From Isoetes taiwanensis (lineage: Eukaryota; Streptophyta; Lycopodiopsida; Isoetales; Isoetaceae): 64,000 nucleotides of DNA. Both the position numbers and the translations under genes were made by a program. The stretch is taken from positions 3,635,210-3,699,209 of the forward strand of contig JAJEKV010000098.1 in assembly GCA_021234155.1 (NCBI GenBank), read 5' to 3'. How positions within the stretch are numbered: position 1 is the first letter of the stretch; each line of letters starts with the position of its first letter. Below, piece after piece: positions 24,169-35,512 of this stretch. A model generated the notes under the pieces. That model searched no databases. It was given only the letters and a program-made list of their open reading frames with translations, and was not told where the DNA came from.

Positions 24169-26520
24169 AAAAAATAGGGGTAGTCATGACACCTACATAA
24201 ATCAATGACTTACACCTCCCATTGGAGAGGACACTAGTGTATGAGATACATTTGTATCTATAGTAGATATACCTTTGGTTTTTTCTACTCTATAACTGTA
24301 CTTGAGTCAAATAAACTAGATAACTTATAAGGGGCGTCTTTTAACTCACCACTACCCCTTGAATCATAGCCGAGTTTTACGTGATAATGAGTCATACACC
24401 ATAGGGTTAATTTTGATCGATATACATCAATATAGACCATTTTAATTTTAAATACATACATTTTTCCGTCATTTCCTTTTAACTCACATTTTTAACTTTA
24501 TCTTTCTTCTCTCAAATCGCTAGCCATGCTGAAACCCTAAACTTGAGATATGTAAAGCGCATCCCTACTTCTGCTTTTTCTCACCCATTCACTGCACAAG
24601 ACGAATCACGACATGCTAGGTTTTTGGCATTGAATTGGAGCTCTCTCGCCCAAATATGGTAAGTTTATGTGATATCTCGACTTAAGCTATCAGATTTAGC
24701 CTGCATGTAAGAAGTCTCGGTATGCACAAAAGATCCGGATTTGACTAAGATCTTATACTCCCAGCCATAAAGCAGACACGCATGATTTTTTAGGGCTCCC
24801 CTTTTGGTTCAAATGGTGAGCATGGACTCAGACCTAGAATCAGATTCGTCTAACTCAGAAGAAGTAGCTCTGAGAGAAGAACTCCTGCATGCTGAGTTCC
24901 TGGCTTGTCTATCAGATTCTGAATATCAGGACTTCATGACTGATCATAAGAATGGAAGTGGGCAGAAGCGGCTGCACAATGATACCAAGAGTGCTTCGGC
25001 GATGAAATTTATTCCCAATAGCCCTGGCATAATGTTAAGGCCGCCCACAAAGATCGGATGCTGAAATTTCTATCCCCAAAACACAACAAGAAGAGGAGTA
25101 TAACTCTAACAAGAGGATAATCAGGTATCATTTCATTGTACCACAATACTAATGCTTCTCGAATAAGGAATCATCTGGCATTACCTATCTGAGGGGCTCT
25201 CTAAACTAACACATAAGCTATAAATGCTAAACAGGTTCTAGTTTCAATATCTTTTTCCATTCGTTTTTCTTATATTTAAGTCTTTTTTCAAGATCGATAA
25301 GCCCATCTATAGGAAAACATTTTTGATTCTCATCTGATACGGCAAAAAGGTTACAAAGGCTGAACGGTGATAAACCGAGAAGTCTCATTGTACCTTTTGG
25401 CCCTTCATGCATTACCATTTTCATGCTAATGTCATGTTGTTTGGCTGCAGGTACCGAGCTTCTCCCACCTTTGTCGTTTTTTGTTTCCTGTATGCTAGAG
25501 GATAAAAGTTTTTCTGGAGATGAGGAGACGTCTACATTTTCAAAGAGTGATGGATCTAAAAATGGTGACAAAGTTCTTATTTAAACTCTGAATAACTGGT
25601 GATGGCTTCCAAATCTCTACTCTAAGCAGTTTATTTCATAAATATATGACTATCTTTTGGCTTTGTCAACAAGTATTTCAGTAGGGTTTAAAAAGTCAGA
25701 GAGTACTACTGAAAGAACTGACTGCTTTTTGTTGTAGCCGAGTTCTATGTTTTTAAATTTTCTCTAAGTTCATACCCATCAAGGGTTATTTTTTCGCTCA
25801 CAAATGTAACCTGGCTGATGTCCATAAACAAAGCCCATATTATATCATGTAGATCTCTCACTTTTTTTTAATATATATGGTTGGAAAATTCTGCATACAG
25901 CAATTTACTTTGTAAGGTGACGTCTTTGCAAAAGTCTAAAAGGTTTATTCAAGTCTGCTTAGTCATAAACAAGTATAATATGATGGGTTTAACCTATACC
26001 ACGGGATTTGATATAAATATTTCTGCCTTAAAGCCTCATCCCTACATAACATACTGTATGAAAACTGATAAGGCCATAGACTACGTGCTCTTGTACAACA
26101 TATTTTAAACATCTACTAAAGAGCATACTGATATTGATTGGTTTAGTTATGGGTTGATATTTCACGATTATAGACAAATGCATTCTTAAAAGGATCTTGT
26201 ATTTCTAAAAGACTCTTGTACAACATATTTTAACATGTTTTAAAGAACATATTACGCTAGCTACCATAGACAGTTTTTTTCTGTTCAAGAATAGACAAAT
26301 GCAGTCTAAAAGACTATTGGACATCAGTTACATGATGTGACTCTGGAATATTTCGATAACTTGATCATATTAATAAATATGACATGTAGACAAAAGAGGA
26401 GAAAGGATCAAAGGATAATGTACCAGTCTTGAATGTTTGAGTTCATTTCTTTGGATTGATAATACAGCATAGGGATTGACCGAAGCTGATGCATGACCTA
26501 GAATACTAGGTCAGGTCGGG
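24169..26520 (+). mobile_element. Partial PLE copy in head-to-tail tandem
   Basis: This repeats the first 2.35 kb of the long PLE copy (17695-20048) in the same orientation and stops abruptly after CTAGGTCAGGTCGGG, where the poly-T of LINE-D resumes (26521-26532). Tandem copies with one truncated are characteristic of PLE insertions. The two copies are very similar outside CAG/CTG sites, so they probably inserted together. Confidence 0.75.
24813..25064 (+). CDS. PLE 5' acidic reading frame, partial copy
   Basis: The better preserved version of the element's first frame: MVSMDSDLESDSSNSEEVA, then LREELLHAEFLACLSDSEYQ and DFMTDHKNGSG. The first 50 residues are rich in Asp, Glu and Ser. A frame break near 25060 separates it from a downstream QQEEEYNS stretch seen in the other copy. 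No domain was recognised. The downstream RT part is absent from this truncated copy. Confidence 0.5.
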   Translation: MVSMDSDLESDSSNSEEVALREELLHAEFLACLSDSEYQDFMTDHKNGSGQKRLHNDTKSASAMKFIPNSPGIMLRPPTKIGC

Positions 26521-28620
26521 TTTTTTTTTTTTGTTTTGAAGGACGACAAACTCTTATTCAATATTCCAAAAAAAGTACACACATAGATGCGAGAGACAGG
26601 AATAAAATCTCGTGAGACAAGAAGATAATCCATCGAAAGTGCGACCACATGTCTATGCATAAGATAAGATACCCAAATATTCCTAAAACATCAAACGTTT
26701 TTTTTCTCGAAAGCCGAGAACATAGGTATGCCTTCACCAATCTGTCTTCTGCCTCGTGAAGAAGTTGGTCGACACTAATTGATAAGCCTTTGAAGATACA
26801 CGAGGCCTTCTTTTCTAGATAGACCACAACAACGATCACGAAGCTAAGTAGAAAGCCCATTTGTCGCAAGTCGTTCCAAGTGGAAGGATAAATGGCGAGA
26901 AGCACCTGCTGGCTAGTCAAGACTACATGGAAGAGAGATAGTAACCATGACCAAACTGGCTGAACTTGGTCACGTAGAAGAAGCGAAGCTTCGAGACTCT
27001 CGACTTGCCGCTTACAAGTGGGTAGAGTTCTGAAATGCGGGGATAAAACTTATGAACCAACACATTAACCCGCAGACATCTGTGAAGGAGTTGCCACCAC
27101 AAGGTAGAAACTTTGGGATGCAGCAATTTATTCCAGACCCAGGACCACATAATCCTCCATCGGGGAGGGGGGATGCGGAGTCCAACCAGCCGGAGGGGAC
27201 AATATCAACATCAACCAGCTTTTGATATAACGAATGCACAAGATGTTGTGCATTAACAATTTGGGGACCAGTCCAAATAGGCACATCGACTGATTGTGAA
27301 GGAGCCGCCCGCGTAATGTCGTCGGCTTTTGCCAAAGAGCTCCGGCCCATCGAGATAGCATAAACTTAGTCTGAAAAGCATTCCAAGTCAACAAGTGTCC
27401 TGCCTCATACCAAGCACCAACCGCGGAGAATACCAAAGAAGCCTCCAACGCCTGAAGTCAATGGACATACAAGAGTTAATACACGAGGCATGTGATTATC
27501 CAAGGGAATCCACCAACATAGATAACCCACCGTGGGACACACACTTGGATTAATCTTAAATAGCACACGAACTGTCTTCCAAGAATCAAGCAGTCCCTTC
27601 AAGAAGGGGGAAGCATTCGGATATGGACGAAGGTGATAAAAGAGACACCAAGGAAGAACTGCCCTAAGTGTCGGTTTCCCAAAAGGAATACACTGCCCAA
27701 GTGCTTGCGCAACCAATCTCATTCCAGGCGAATGTACCATATCCACCAAGTAGCGACCTATGAACTTAGATATCATATTTTTACTCTGTAAATGAAAGTC
27801 AATCATACCTAGACCTCCAGCAAATTTTAGTTTGATACATGTGGACCAAGCGACCTTCACAACTACACCTGTCTCAGTACCTGCCCAAATGAAGTTACGG
27901 ACAATTGCGACAACCTCTTGAATCTTTATTTGTGAGGCAAGCACAGCAGATGCCATATACACATGAGTGTTGCTGAGAACCTACTTAGCAACTACTATCC
28001 GCCCTGCCAGAGAAAGCTTAGTTGTATTCCACCAAAAAAGATGCTTACGCAGGCCTTCCGCTATAACATCCCATGCATCCGAGTAGAGATATGTATACCT
28101 CTGGGAATGCCCAAGAGTTTAGTGGCCTTCTCTTGAGGAAGCACTTTCCACGGATACTCGTAAACACAGGGAGGAACATCCACATCCAAAGTCCATAAAG
28201 CAGAGCACTTTAGCCACCCGACAAGAACCCCTGATACCAGGGAGAAAGGCTCCAGCAAAAGCTTAGCATTCTGAAGATTATCATCCTCAGCCACTAGAAA
28301 GAGAAATGTATCATCGGCATACTGATTACACACTTCTTGAGAACCATCCTCCATAGTCAATCCCTGAATTACGCCATCTTGAGTAACCGAAGAGAATAGC
28401 TGGGACAATACCTCTGCCACAATAGTGAACAATAACGGGGCAAGGGGACATCCTTGTCAAACTCCTCTACCAACAGGAAACACAGCCGACGGTTCTCCCT
28501 GAAAAAGCACAGTAGACCGAGCAGAAAGATCTCTTCATATCATAACATCTCTGGTAAACAATTCTCCAAATCCCAACACATGTAAAAGTTACATCCACAA
28601 AATCCAAATTAATGTAGTTT
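26521..28620 (-). mobile_element. LINE-D remnant, copy 1 (RT plus zinc-binding end, poly-A tail)
   Basis: The poly-T run at 26521-26532 is the minus-strand poly-A tail. Upstream on the minus strand come a C-terminal RT-associated zinc-binding-like region (HPKVSTLWWQLLHRCLRVNV), the middle part (KFAGGLGMIDFHLQSKNM, SKFIGRYLVDM), and the RT palm QYADDTFLFL with YADD at 28310-28321, preceded by QGCPLAPLLFTIV. One stop (TGA where CGA is expected in RGVRQGCPL; TCA at 28457-28459) and several shifts break it. The 5' limit is near 28620, where RT similarity fades (DFVD motif). This is the common plant L1-type order. It is 5'-truncated. Confidence 0.85.
28310..28321 (-). other. LINE-D copy 1 RT catalytic YADD
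   Basis: Tyr-Ala-Asp-Asp of the LINE-D reverse transcriptase active site, preserved in this copy. In copy 2 the matching position (about 37297-37308) reads QDADD because a CTG-site difference replaced the Tyr codon. Confidence 0.8.
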
Positions 28621-30886
28621 GAGCTAAATAAGGTATGCCGAGGGAATAAAATTGATGTGCTCCAGGCGAAAAATGGACACAGATGCACATGAAGATTGTA
28701 CGATTGAGATAACCAAAAGATGGAATTCCTGTTGTTATGTAAGCCAAATTCGAAGGCAACAAAGAAAACTTCAAGGCCCAAAAAGTGTCTCACCATCATT
28801 TGGCACACAAACATGTGAAGTAAGAAAGGTTTAGTGAATCCATGTTCTTGTATAGGCTAAAATATAGTTCAAATGCTATGCACTTTGATATAATGTTTGT
28901 CAGTTGGTGATAGGGCAAGAAAAATACCTACATTTTGGAAGTGTTCTTCCTATACATGTACATGTTTCTCTGTTATACCTCCATAGCCACATAACAAATA
29001 TGCAATAGAAAATAGATTTGCATTGTTTTAACGTTGCCAAAATAGTGATTGAAGAAAGTATAAAATCAATTCAATCATTTTTCACCAACATCTAACTATG
29101 GGAGCTAATTCACCAAAGGGAAATTTCATACATGCTTCTACATTCTAGAATGGGACTCGCAAGAAACCAACAAACCGCCCGATAGATAGGCTTCTCATTC
29201 ATCTCAGCAGATTTTCTACAATGGTGGACAGTGGGTAGCCGCACACATGCGAACTACCCACGAAAAAATAAAGGGAAAATCCAATTATATCATTTGGACC
29301 CCAAAAAAATACAATGCTAATAGAAGAGTGGCTGATGTACCTGCCGAAAGCTTATCACCGGGATTAAAAAACCCCGCCCTTTCGGGTTTTCGAAAAAACC
29401 CTAGTGATAAGCCTTGACAAGGGGCTTAGACAAGCGTAAGGCATAGAATCGCTCCCAAAACCCCCGCCAAGATGGAGAAGTTGAAACAGATGCCGGCCGC
29501 CAACCCACACACTGCACATCACCACCACAACAAACGAGAAAACATACGCAGAATAGCATCACCCGTGGTGGAAAAACATGATAAAACGAACGTATAAAAT
29601 ATAATAAACAAAGAAGGGGGAGGGTGGGTTCAAAGAGAATAAGGCATCTTGAGAAGAAGAGGAAGCGCTGGATGAGACGTGGATGCGTAAACGCGCCCGA
29701 AATAGCGAACTCCCACCAAAAGCGGGCATCGCCGCCGCGATGCATGCAACGACATGCATGCTCGTCCCATTCTAGAATGGCGATCCGATGTCTCGGATCG
29801 ATCGCGATTTTTATATTCTACCATGCCTCCCAATGCAAGAGTGGTCAAATCAAGTAGCTACTAGAAAGATATAGTGACTTAGTGACTTCCAAGTATCTTG
29901 CGTCTATTAGAATCTTTTAAAAAATACCCATAGATGATGCACTTTACTTCGATTATGAAATGTTTGAGATCCTCCTTCTTTCTTCTCTCCCATTTTAGTT
30001 GAAGCATGCATAGTGACACACCTTACTTTGATATACAATGTTTGAGATATTTTTCTCTTTCTTCTATCTCGCATTTTAGTTGAAGCAAAAATATGAACCA
30101 GTTAATCTCCCGGCATCGAGAATCGCCGATGGGCATATTTGCCCTTTATTCCTTGATCTTGACCATACATAGCGATCCTCGTTTGTGGGATATGCATGTA
30201 CAAGTTTTTGTATCTTTTGTATATTGAGATTTGTAAAATACTATAAGGTTTGAGAGAATGTACTTAATGGTGTTAATTTTGTACATGTATTGTAAATATA
30301 TTTTTTGGGGCTCTGCCTCTAATGTAACCCCCGTGTGAATATGCACCCAAACCAAAGGGGGTTTAAGGGGGATTTTAATTAAAATGTGTTACATGCAATA
30401 GTTTGTAATAAAAATGTTAATGGTAGTTGTCTGTTGATTGTTATATTAAAAAAAATTTGGGCCTTCGGCCCTAACTAACAAAACATAGGTAAATGTTATG
30501 GGCCTAAATATTAATTACTAAAAAGCACAAAAACATCAAGACAAACAAATTGTTCCCATTGCCACTAGTCCAATAGAATCAACTGTCAAAATAAATACCC
30601 CCTTCTATTGTAAGCTGCACATTGTCATGCATATGCTAGTGCATATGGTAACATGTGCTGGTATCAATGCAAGCCTGTTTTGCCATGGCAAGCATTCATA
30701 AAGCATATGGCATATATAAAACAAATTTAATTCCACAAAGAGGGAGCATCAATACAAAAGAAATGGCAATCATAACTGGCATTGGCATCCACAAATAAGA
30801 ATATTCATAGGATCAAAAACAAGATATGATTTATAATCATCCCCGAGCTGCCAAGATTGCAAATTCTTCTTTGGAAAAACCACATT
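28621..30886. other. Non-coding duplicated block with hairpin, copy 1
   Basis: This matches 37621-39837 in unit 2. It contains the hairpin at 29351-29411, a stretch rich in CpG (29400-29800) and AT-rich sequence after it. A minus-strand open stretch at 29401-29745 is not conserved as a frame in the second copy, so I do not call it coding. Confidence 0.6.
29351..29411. other. Hairpin CTTATCAC...GTGATAAG, copy 1
   Basis: An 8-bp perfect outer stem (29351-29358 with 29404-29411) encloses AAAAAACCCCGCCC, TTTCGGGTTTT and AAAAAACCCTA, which can pair further. The same module occurs at 38343-38404 and, diverged, at 45704-45766 at the 3' end of a LINE. Confidence 0.65.
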
Positions 30887-31433
30887 CATTAGGGATTTTT
30901 TGAGATCATAAAAGGGCCTTCTAAAAATTCTTCGACTAAGCTATATGAACTACCAATCGAGAAAAAGCAACCGGTAATCCAATCGACCAAAACAGTTATA
31001 ACTAACTCCTTTGGATCATATTTTCTAGCATAAGTGTTGATAGAAAAGTCCAAATGAGCTCTTGTTTGGTGCAATAGATAGGTCTCATTGAGATCTTTCC
31101 AACCTTAGGTAGTTTGCATATCTTTTATCCCCATAGAATAGTAAAAAATGGTAAAACCATATTTTTTGGAGTTTTGACAATCATAAATGGTTAAAATATG
31201 TGCAAAGCACCTAAGGTTGGAAAGATCTCAACGAGATCTATCTATTGCACTAAACGAGCTCATTTGGACTTTTTTATCAATAGTTATGCTAGAAAATGTG
31301 ATCCAAATGAGTTAGTTATAACAGCTTTGTTGGACTGACCCGTCGTGCTCTAATTTGATTGGTAGTTCATTTATCTTTATTTGGCTTAGTTGGCATGTTT
31401 TGAAGGCCCTTTTTAATCTCAAAAACCCTAATG
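30887..31433. mobile_element. Foldback MITE, 547 bp
   Basis: The ends are inverted: CATTAGGGATTTTTTGAGAT at the left and the complement of CATTAGGGTTTTTGAGATT at the right, continuing to AAAAGGGCCTTC on both. The two arms stay complementary almost to the centre, for example CCAACCTTAGG at about 31099 and CCTAAGGTTGG at about 31209, leaving a loop of roughly 60 bp near 31130-31190. The second duplication unit lacks the element (GAAAAACCACCTTATGGCAT at about 39829). No transposase is encoded. I could not settle the target-site duplication. Confidence 0.85.
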
Positions 31434-31880
31434 ATGGCATTATCCCCTGTTATAATGCTACATATTGTCTCTCAATGCATTAGAACTACGGTTGCCAAAA
31501 CCAAGCTTGTTCAACCATCCGCGCTTCCCCATTTGAAATCAAATAATAACAGCTTCGCCATCCAAGCTGCCACATTTACCATACATCCGAATGAGCGGGT
31601 TCCTAATAAAAGACTACTCAAGTAAACCACTTCTATTAATGTGAAGATAAACTCGCTTGCCCTCGATAAAGCCTTGGCCCGGCCACAACTTCTCAATAAA
31701 TAAGAATAACTTCGAGGCATCATTGTAAAATTCTTGTTCATCTAGAAAATCCATTTGCCTCTTTAAGCCTACCTTTGCCTACAAAAGTTGGCAATAAACT
31801 CCCTTGATCTTCTGTCTAGCCCTTGCATCATCGAAATTAGCTACCATGGATTGTATCACGAGGTTCTAGCTCTTAAAACA
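31434..31880 (-). pseudogene. PPR gene fragment, copy 1
   Basis: On the minus strand this stretch encodes part of a pentatricopeptide-repeat protein: YSYLLRSCGRAKALS is intact, and the following MYGKCGSLDDA-like region is recognisable only with shifts. It matches the better preserved copy 2 at 39840-40344 but lacks its 5' end, cut at the duplication edge. A frame break near the KALS residues lies at a site with CAG/CTG-type differences. Confidence 0.65.
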
Positions 31881-31929
31881 AAATAAAACAATACATCGCA
31901 AATGCTTTATAGCAGATCTAGCAAATTCT

Positions 31930-34300
31930 TTTACATGAACTTTAGCTGTAGAAAAACTAAGATTCTAACCTTTCAGACCAACATACCTTTCAGACCAACT
32001 AGGTCCAATTCGAGGTCGCATTTCAAGAATAGAGACCCTTCTCTGCCACAGCTCGCATTAAGCGCGAGAATTAACTAAGTTTTAGTTGTAAAGTAACTAA
32101 GTCAATATAATGCCAATTAGAAGTGGCATGGCAATTCTTTGCCACATCTCGTGTAAAAAGCACGAGGTTTAATGCAAGGATTCAAATTTTAGTTGTACAA
32201 ATTGGGTGCCACAGGGCAAGAATAGCGAACCCTTCTCTGTCACATCTCACGCTACGCGCGAAGTTCTGAGAATTTTGAGGTGGCGCCGAGACTGACATCT
32301 TCCCCGAGAAATTTTCCAGTGGAATCCCCACCACCAAAAAATACCAAACGTAATTAACACCAACCGAGATTACATTCCTGAAAATATTTCCAGCATCTGA
32401 CGTGGCAAGAATATGAAAGCAAATTTGTGACATGGCATTTTTGAGTTCAAGCTTTTACGATGACGATCTCTGACACCGGGGGAAATTTTGAAGCATCGTG
32501 ATCAATAGGTGAGTCATTGTTTGGCAATGCAGCAATTGCTTGAATTTTTTTTGGTTCTTCCGAGTTTAGATTAATATTTGCTCTATTTTTCTTTCTTTCT
32601 GTGTTTTAGGTCGACAGTGGAGCATCCTAGGTGACTTTTTGGTGCAAGCTGCGTGTTTTAAAGTTTGTTTTGGTGGTTTTGCTCGTCTTTGGTTAGAGTC
32701 TAGCCTCTGATCCAAACCTCTGGCGAAGTGCAATACTCCTTCACCATATTCTTTACTTCTTGAAGACGGATTGAAGCTCTGCTTTGATCTATGTCCGGAT
32801 CCTAAATAGAGCTACTTGATCCGATTTACCTATTTGGCCCAGTTGAGGGCATCATTTTGGCAAGAAAGAAGAGAAGAAAGATATTTGGCGACGGATCGCA
32901 GGGAGCCATTAGCGAAGCTGGAGTTGCAGACTATGGCTATGGCTATGGCTATTATATTAACTCTCTGTATAATTTGAATGTGATGTATAATTTGACTGTA
33001 TACACTGCGGGGTATAATTTATATGTAAGAATTCATGTGCAGAAATTGCACGCAAGAAAAAGTTTGAAAGTGCTGGAAAAAAATCCTAGTGGGCGTGAAA
33101 CTTTGCCTCTTATTTTAGATGGAATTTTGCAGCAATCCTAGGCTGATAGTTATTACGAAAGCGTACAAATAATACAAAAAAAAAACCTTATGATATAAAT
33201 ATTGATATAGGAGTAACAAAAAAATAACTTAAACATGACAGGAAGCACAAACATTCTAAAAAACATTATCGTTCACAATAAAAATATAAAAATCTAAACT
33301 AAGTAATTGACACAAACATGGTGAATGTTACTCTAATGGGTTTCCCCTCATGATTAGTGCTCTAGTATAAAAACTACTAGATGCATCTCAAGAAAATATT
33401 TCAACCAAGATGTGTACCACCAACTAGACTACCCCATCATCCATAGGTATTCTACCCTGCATAGGCTATGAAAATCATGGAAGCATCCAAAATGCAATAC
33501 TAATCCTTATAATCTCACATGCCATGCTTTAACATATGCTTAATTTAAATCTCCATAAAGCAGGCTCCATCATAGAAAAGATAATAGGTAAACCAAGATT
33601 GACATGGTATTACCATTCCTTTGGTGTTAGAAAGTAAAAATACAAAACTCTTAGTTTTGCACAAGGGATAAGGTCATTGGTAAACAAATGTTTCCAGTTG
33701 CATGATGCCTAGATGCGATGCATCAGGTGGCTGCCCAATCTCATGTCTGCATGTTGCATAGATACTTCTTAAGAATAGTGCCACTCTGACCTTTACCTTT
33801 CATCTACGCCAAATACAACATTATTTGTATCCTCTGCCTCCATCTTAGGTTCCTAAATTTCTATCATGTACGGACAACCAGATCATAGTTATTGTATTGT
33901 ATTGTATTGATCATGCTCCCTCGAACCTTGAAGGTTATGGAGCCGTATTTACAAAGTATTTACTTTTGACAATAAATCTCGATGTGATTCCATCGATTTA
34001 ATGTATGGACATAATTCTGAAGGGTCCATATCAAATACATATACAAGTTATTTGCATCTATGTGAAATCACGCTCTGACTTCAATGTATGTACATTTCCA
34101 AAGGATCTGTTGTTCATCTTCAACCTCATGCTAGTCACATAGGGTGAATATATTCTTTCATCTCGTGCAACAGAAGCCCATATCCATGTCTCAACCTTTA
34201 AGTGATGTCGGCACGTTCTATAACGTGCTATTGTTTTCCTCAAAAACAAGGTGATCTTATGTATTGTTAATCTGTGTAGGTGAGCACTAGATTAATTTGA
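31930..34300. other. Non-coding part of duplicated LINE-A block, copy 2
   Basis: This corresponds to 14083-16480. It has the same GGCTAT hexamer run at about 32934. No supported reading frame. Confidence 0.5.
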
Positions 34301-35512
34301 GTAGAATAAAAGGTCAATCTGGTACCTATTTTTATCCATATTCTTTCCAAGGCCTTGTGGTCTCTAGCACCAGCTTCTCTGTTAGGCCAACTCGCTATAT
34401 CTATCCCCCAGCATTCTGCCCAATTGCATACATCTTTACACCACCCTAAATCCATACGAAGCAATGCCTGTCTTGAAAGTCTTTCACTAGTCAACTGCAG
34501 TACCCGATGTAAAAACTTTATAGAGTCTAGCAGAATTAAATCTGTTTCTGCCAATAGGATAGCATATGGAGTTTGTGCCTTTACGCCCAACTCCTCTCTA
34601 ATGAACAGCTTCAATATTTGTTCTATCTGTTGCGTCAACATGTGCTTGTTGCATCGGGCCCCCAAATTGGTGCTCTATAGAGCACTACTATCTGCACTAA
34701 AGTTTTAAATAAATTTTTTTTGAGCCCCCACTTATGGAGAGATGCATTTTGGCATTTCAAAAGCATACTAAAGAAAGATGCCTTGCCTCCTATCCCGCAT
34801 CTTTCAATGCATTATATTTGTGAATAATTGGCTGGAAAATCAATGCCCAAATACTTAAAACACTCCAATGTTTCAAGCTCCTCTTCTTGATAAAGAAAAG
34901 TTGGCCTATCATCTGTTCCTACAATCATCATTTTCTATTTCATCAAATTGACCTGCATATGTCTTGCTTTGCAAAAAAGGGCAAGCTGATCAAGATGTGC
35001 TTGTAACCCTTCCTTTCTATTTGCAATTAGCACTACATCATCTAGATATAGTAGAAGCTGGACCACATAATCTCCCAACCGGGTGTTTATGTAAGCCAAT
35101 TAAAAGGAAACAACAAGAATGTCGGAAAGAACTTCATTGGCCCGTATTATCGAGCCGTCATTTGGCACACAATTCAAAGATTTCAACTACAGAAAACAGT
35201 CAAGGCAAGAAGAGGCAACTTACGTGTTATCCTCCTTTTTATATTGCTAAAACTATTGAAGCCACATCCCTATTGAATTGCTAGTGGAGGAAAAATACAA
35301 TTTTTGAACTATGCAAAAAAGAACCTGCACAAAAGATTGGTTCTGTAAGTAAAAATACTCCCATAACCAGGAAGAGATGAGTCCTCTCTAAAAATGATAG
35401 TGTTCCTTTGTCAGGCAGATTTCTCTTCAAAAAAACTGCTATGTGTGGGAAGGTCATACAAGAAAAGAAGATTAAGTAACCTGCCCACAACCTTTTCGAA
35501 CACATATAAAAG
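34267..35512 (-). mobile_element. LINE-A remnant, copy 2
   Basis: The minus strand has the same RT region as copy 1: YLDD at about 35037-35048, and a longer open stretch (34267-34665) with CNKHMLTQQIEQ, LFIREELGVKAQTPYAILL, SERLSRQALLRMDLGW and WGIDIASWPNREAGARD. This open stretch restores sequence that is broken in copy 1. It resembles the region downstream of the RT palm in LINEs. The element is 5'-truncated by LINE-D's tail at 35513. Confidence 0.75.

Larger units (their letters stand above)
14083..31880. repeat. Segmental duplication, unit 1 (with nested insertions)
   Basis: This direct repeat of about 17.8 kb matches unit 2 (31930-40270) in order: LINE-A block, LINE-D block, non-coding block with hairpin, PPR fragment. 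Subtracting the Penelope-like block (17695-26520) and the MITE (30887-31433) leaves about 8.4 kb, the length of unit 2. The left edge is near TGAACTTTAGCT, the right edge near GAGGTTCTAGCTC. Confidence 0.85.

Noticed and set aside
29401-29745. 114-residue minus-strand open stretch in the non-coding duplicated block
   Set aside because: The matching stretch in unit 2 has shifts throughout, and the reading has no known domain.
30880-31440. A precise target-site duplication for the MITE (TTA/TAA or 8 bp)
   Set aside because: Left and right flanks do not match exactly and the empty site in unit 2 has its own changes.
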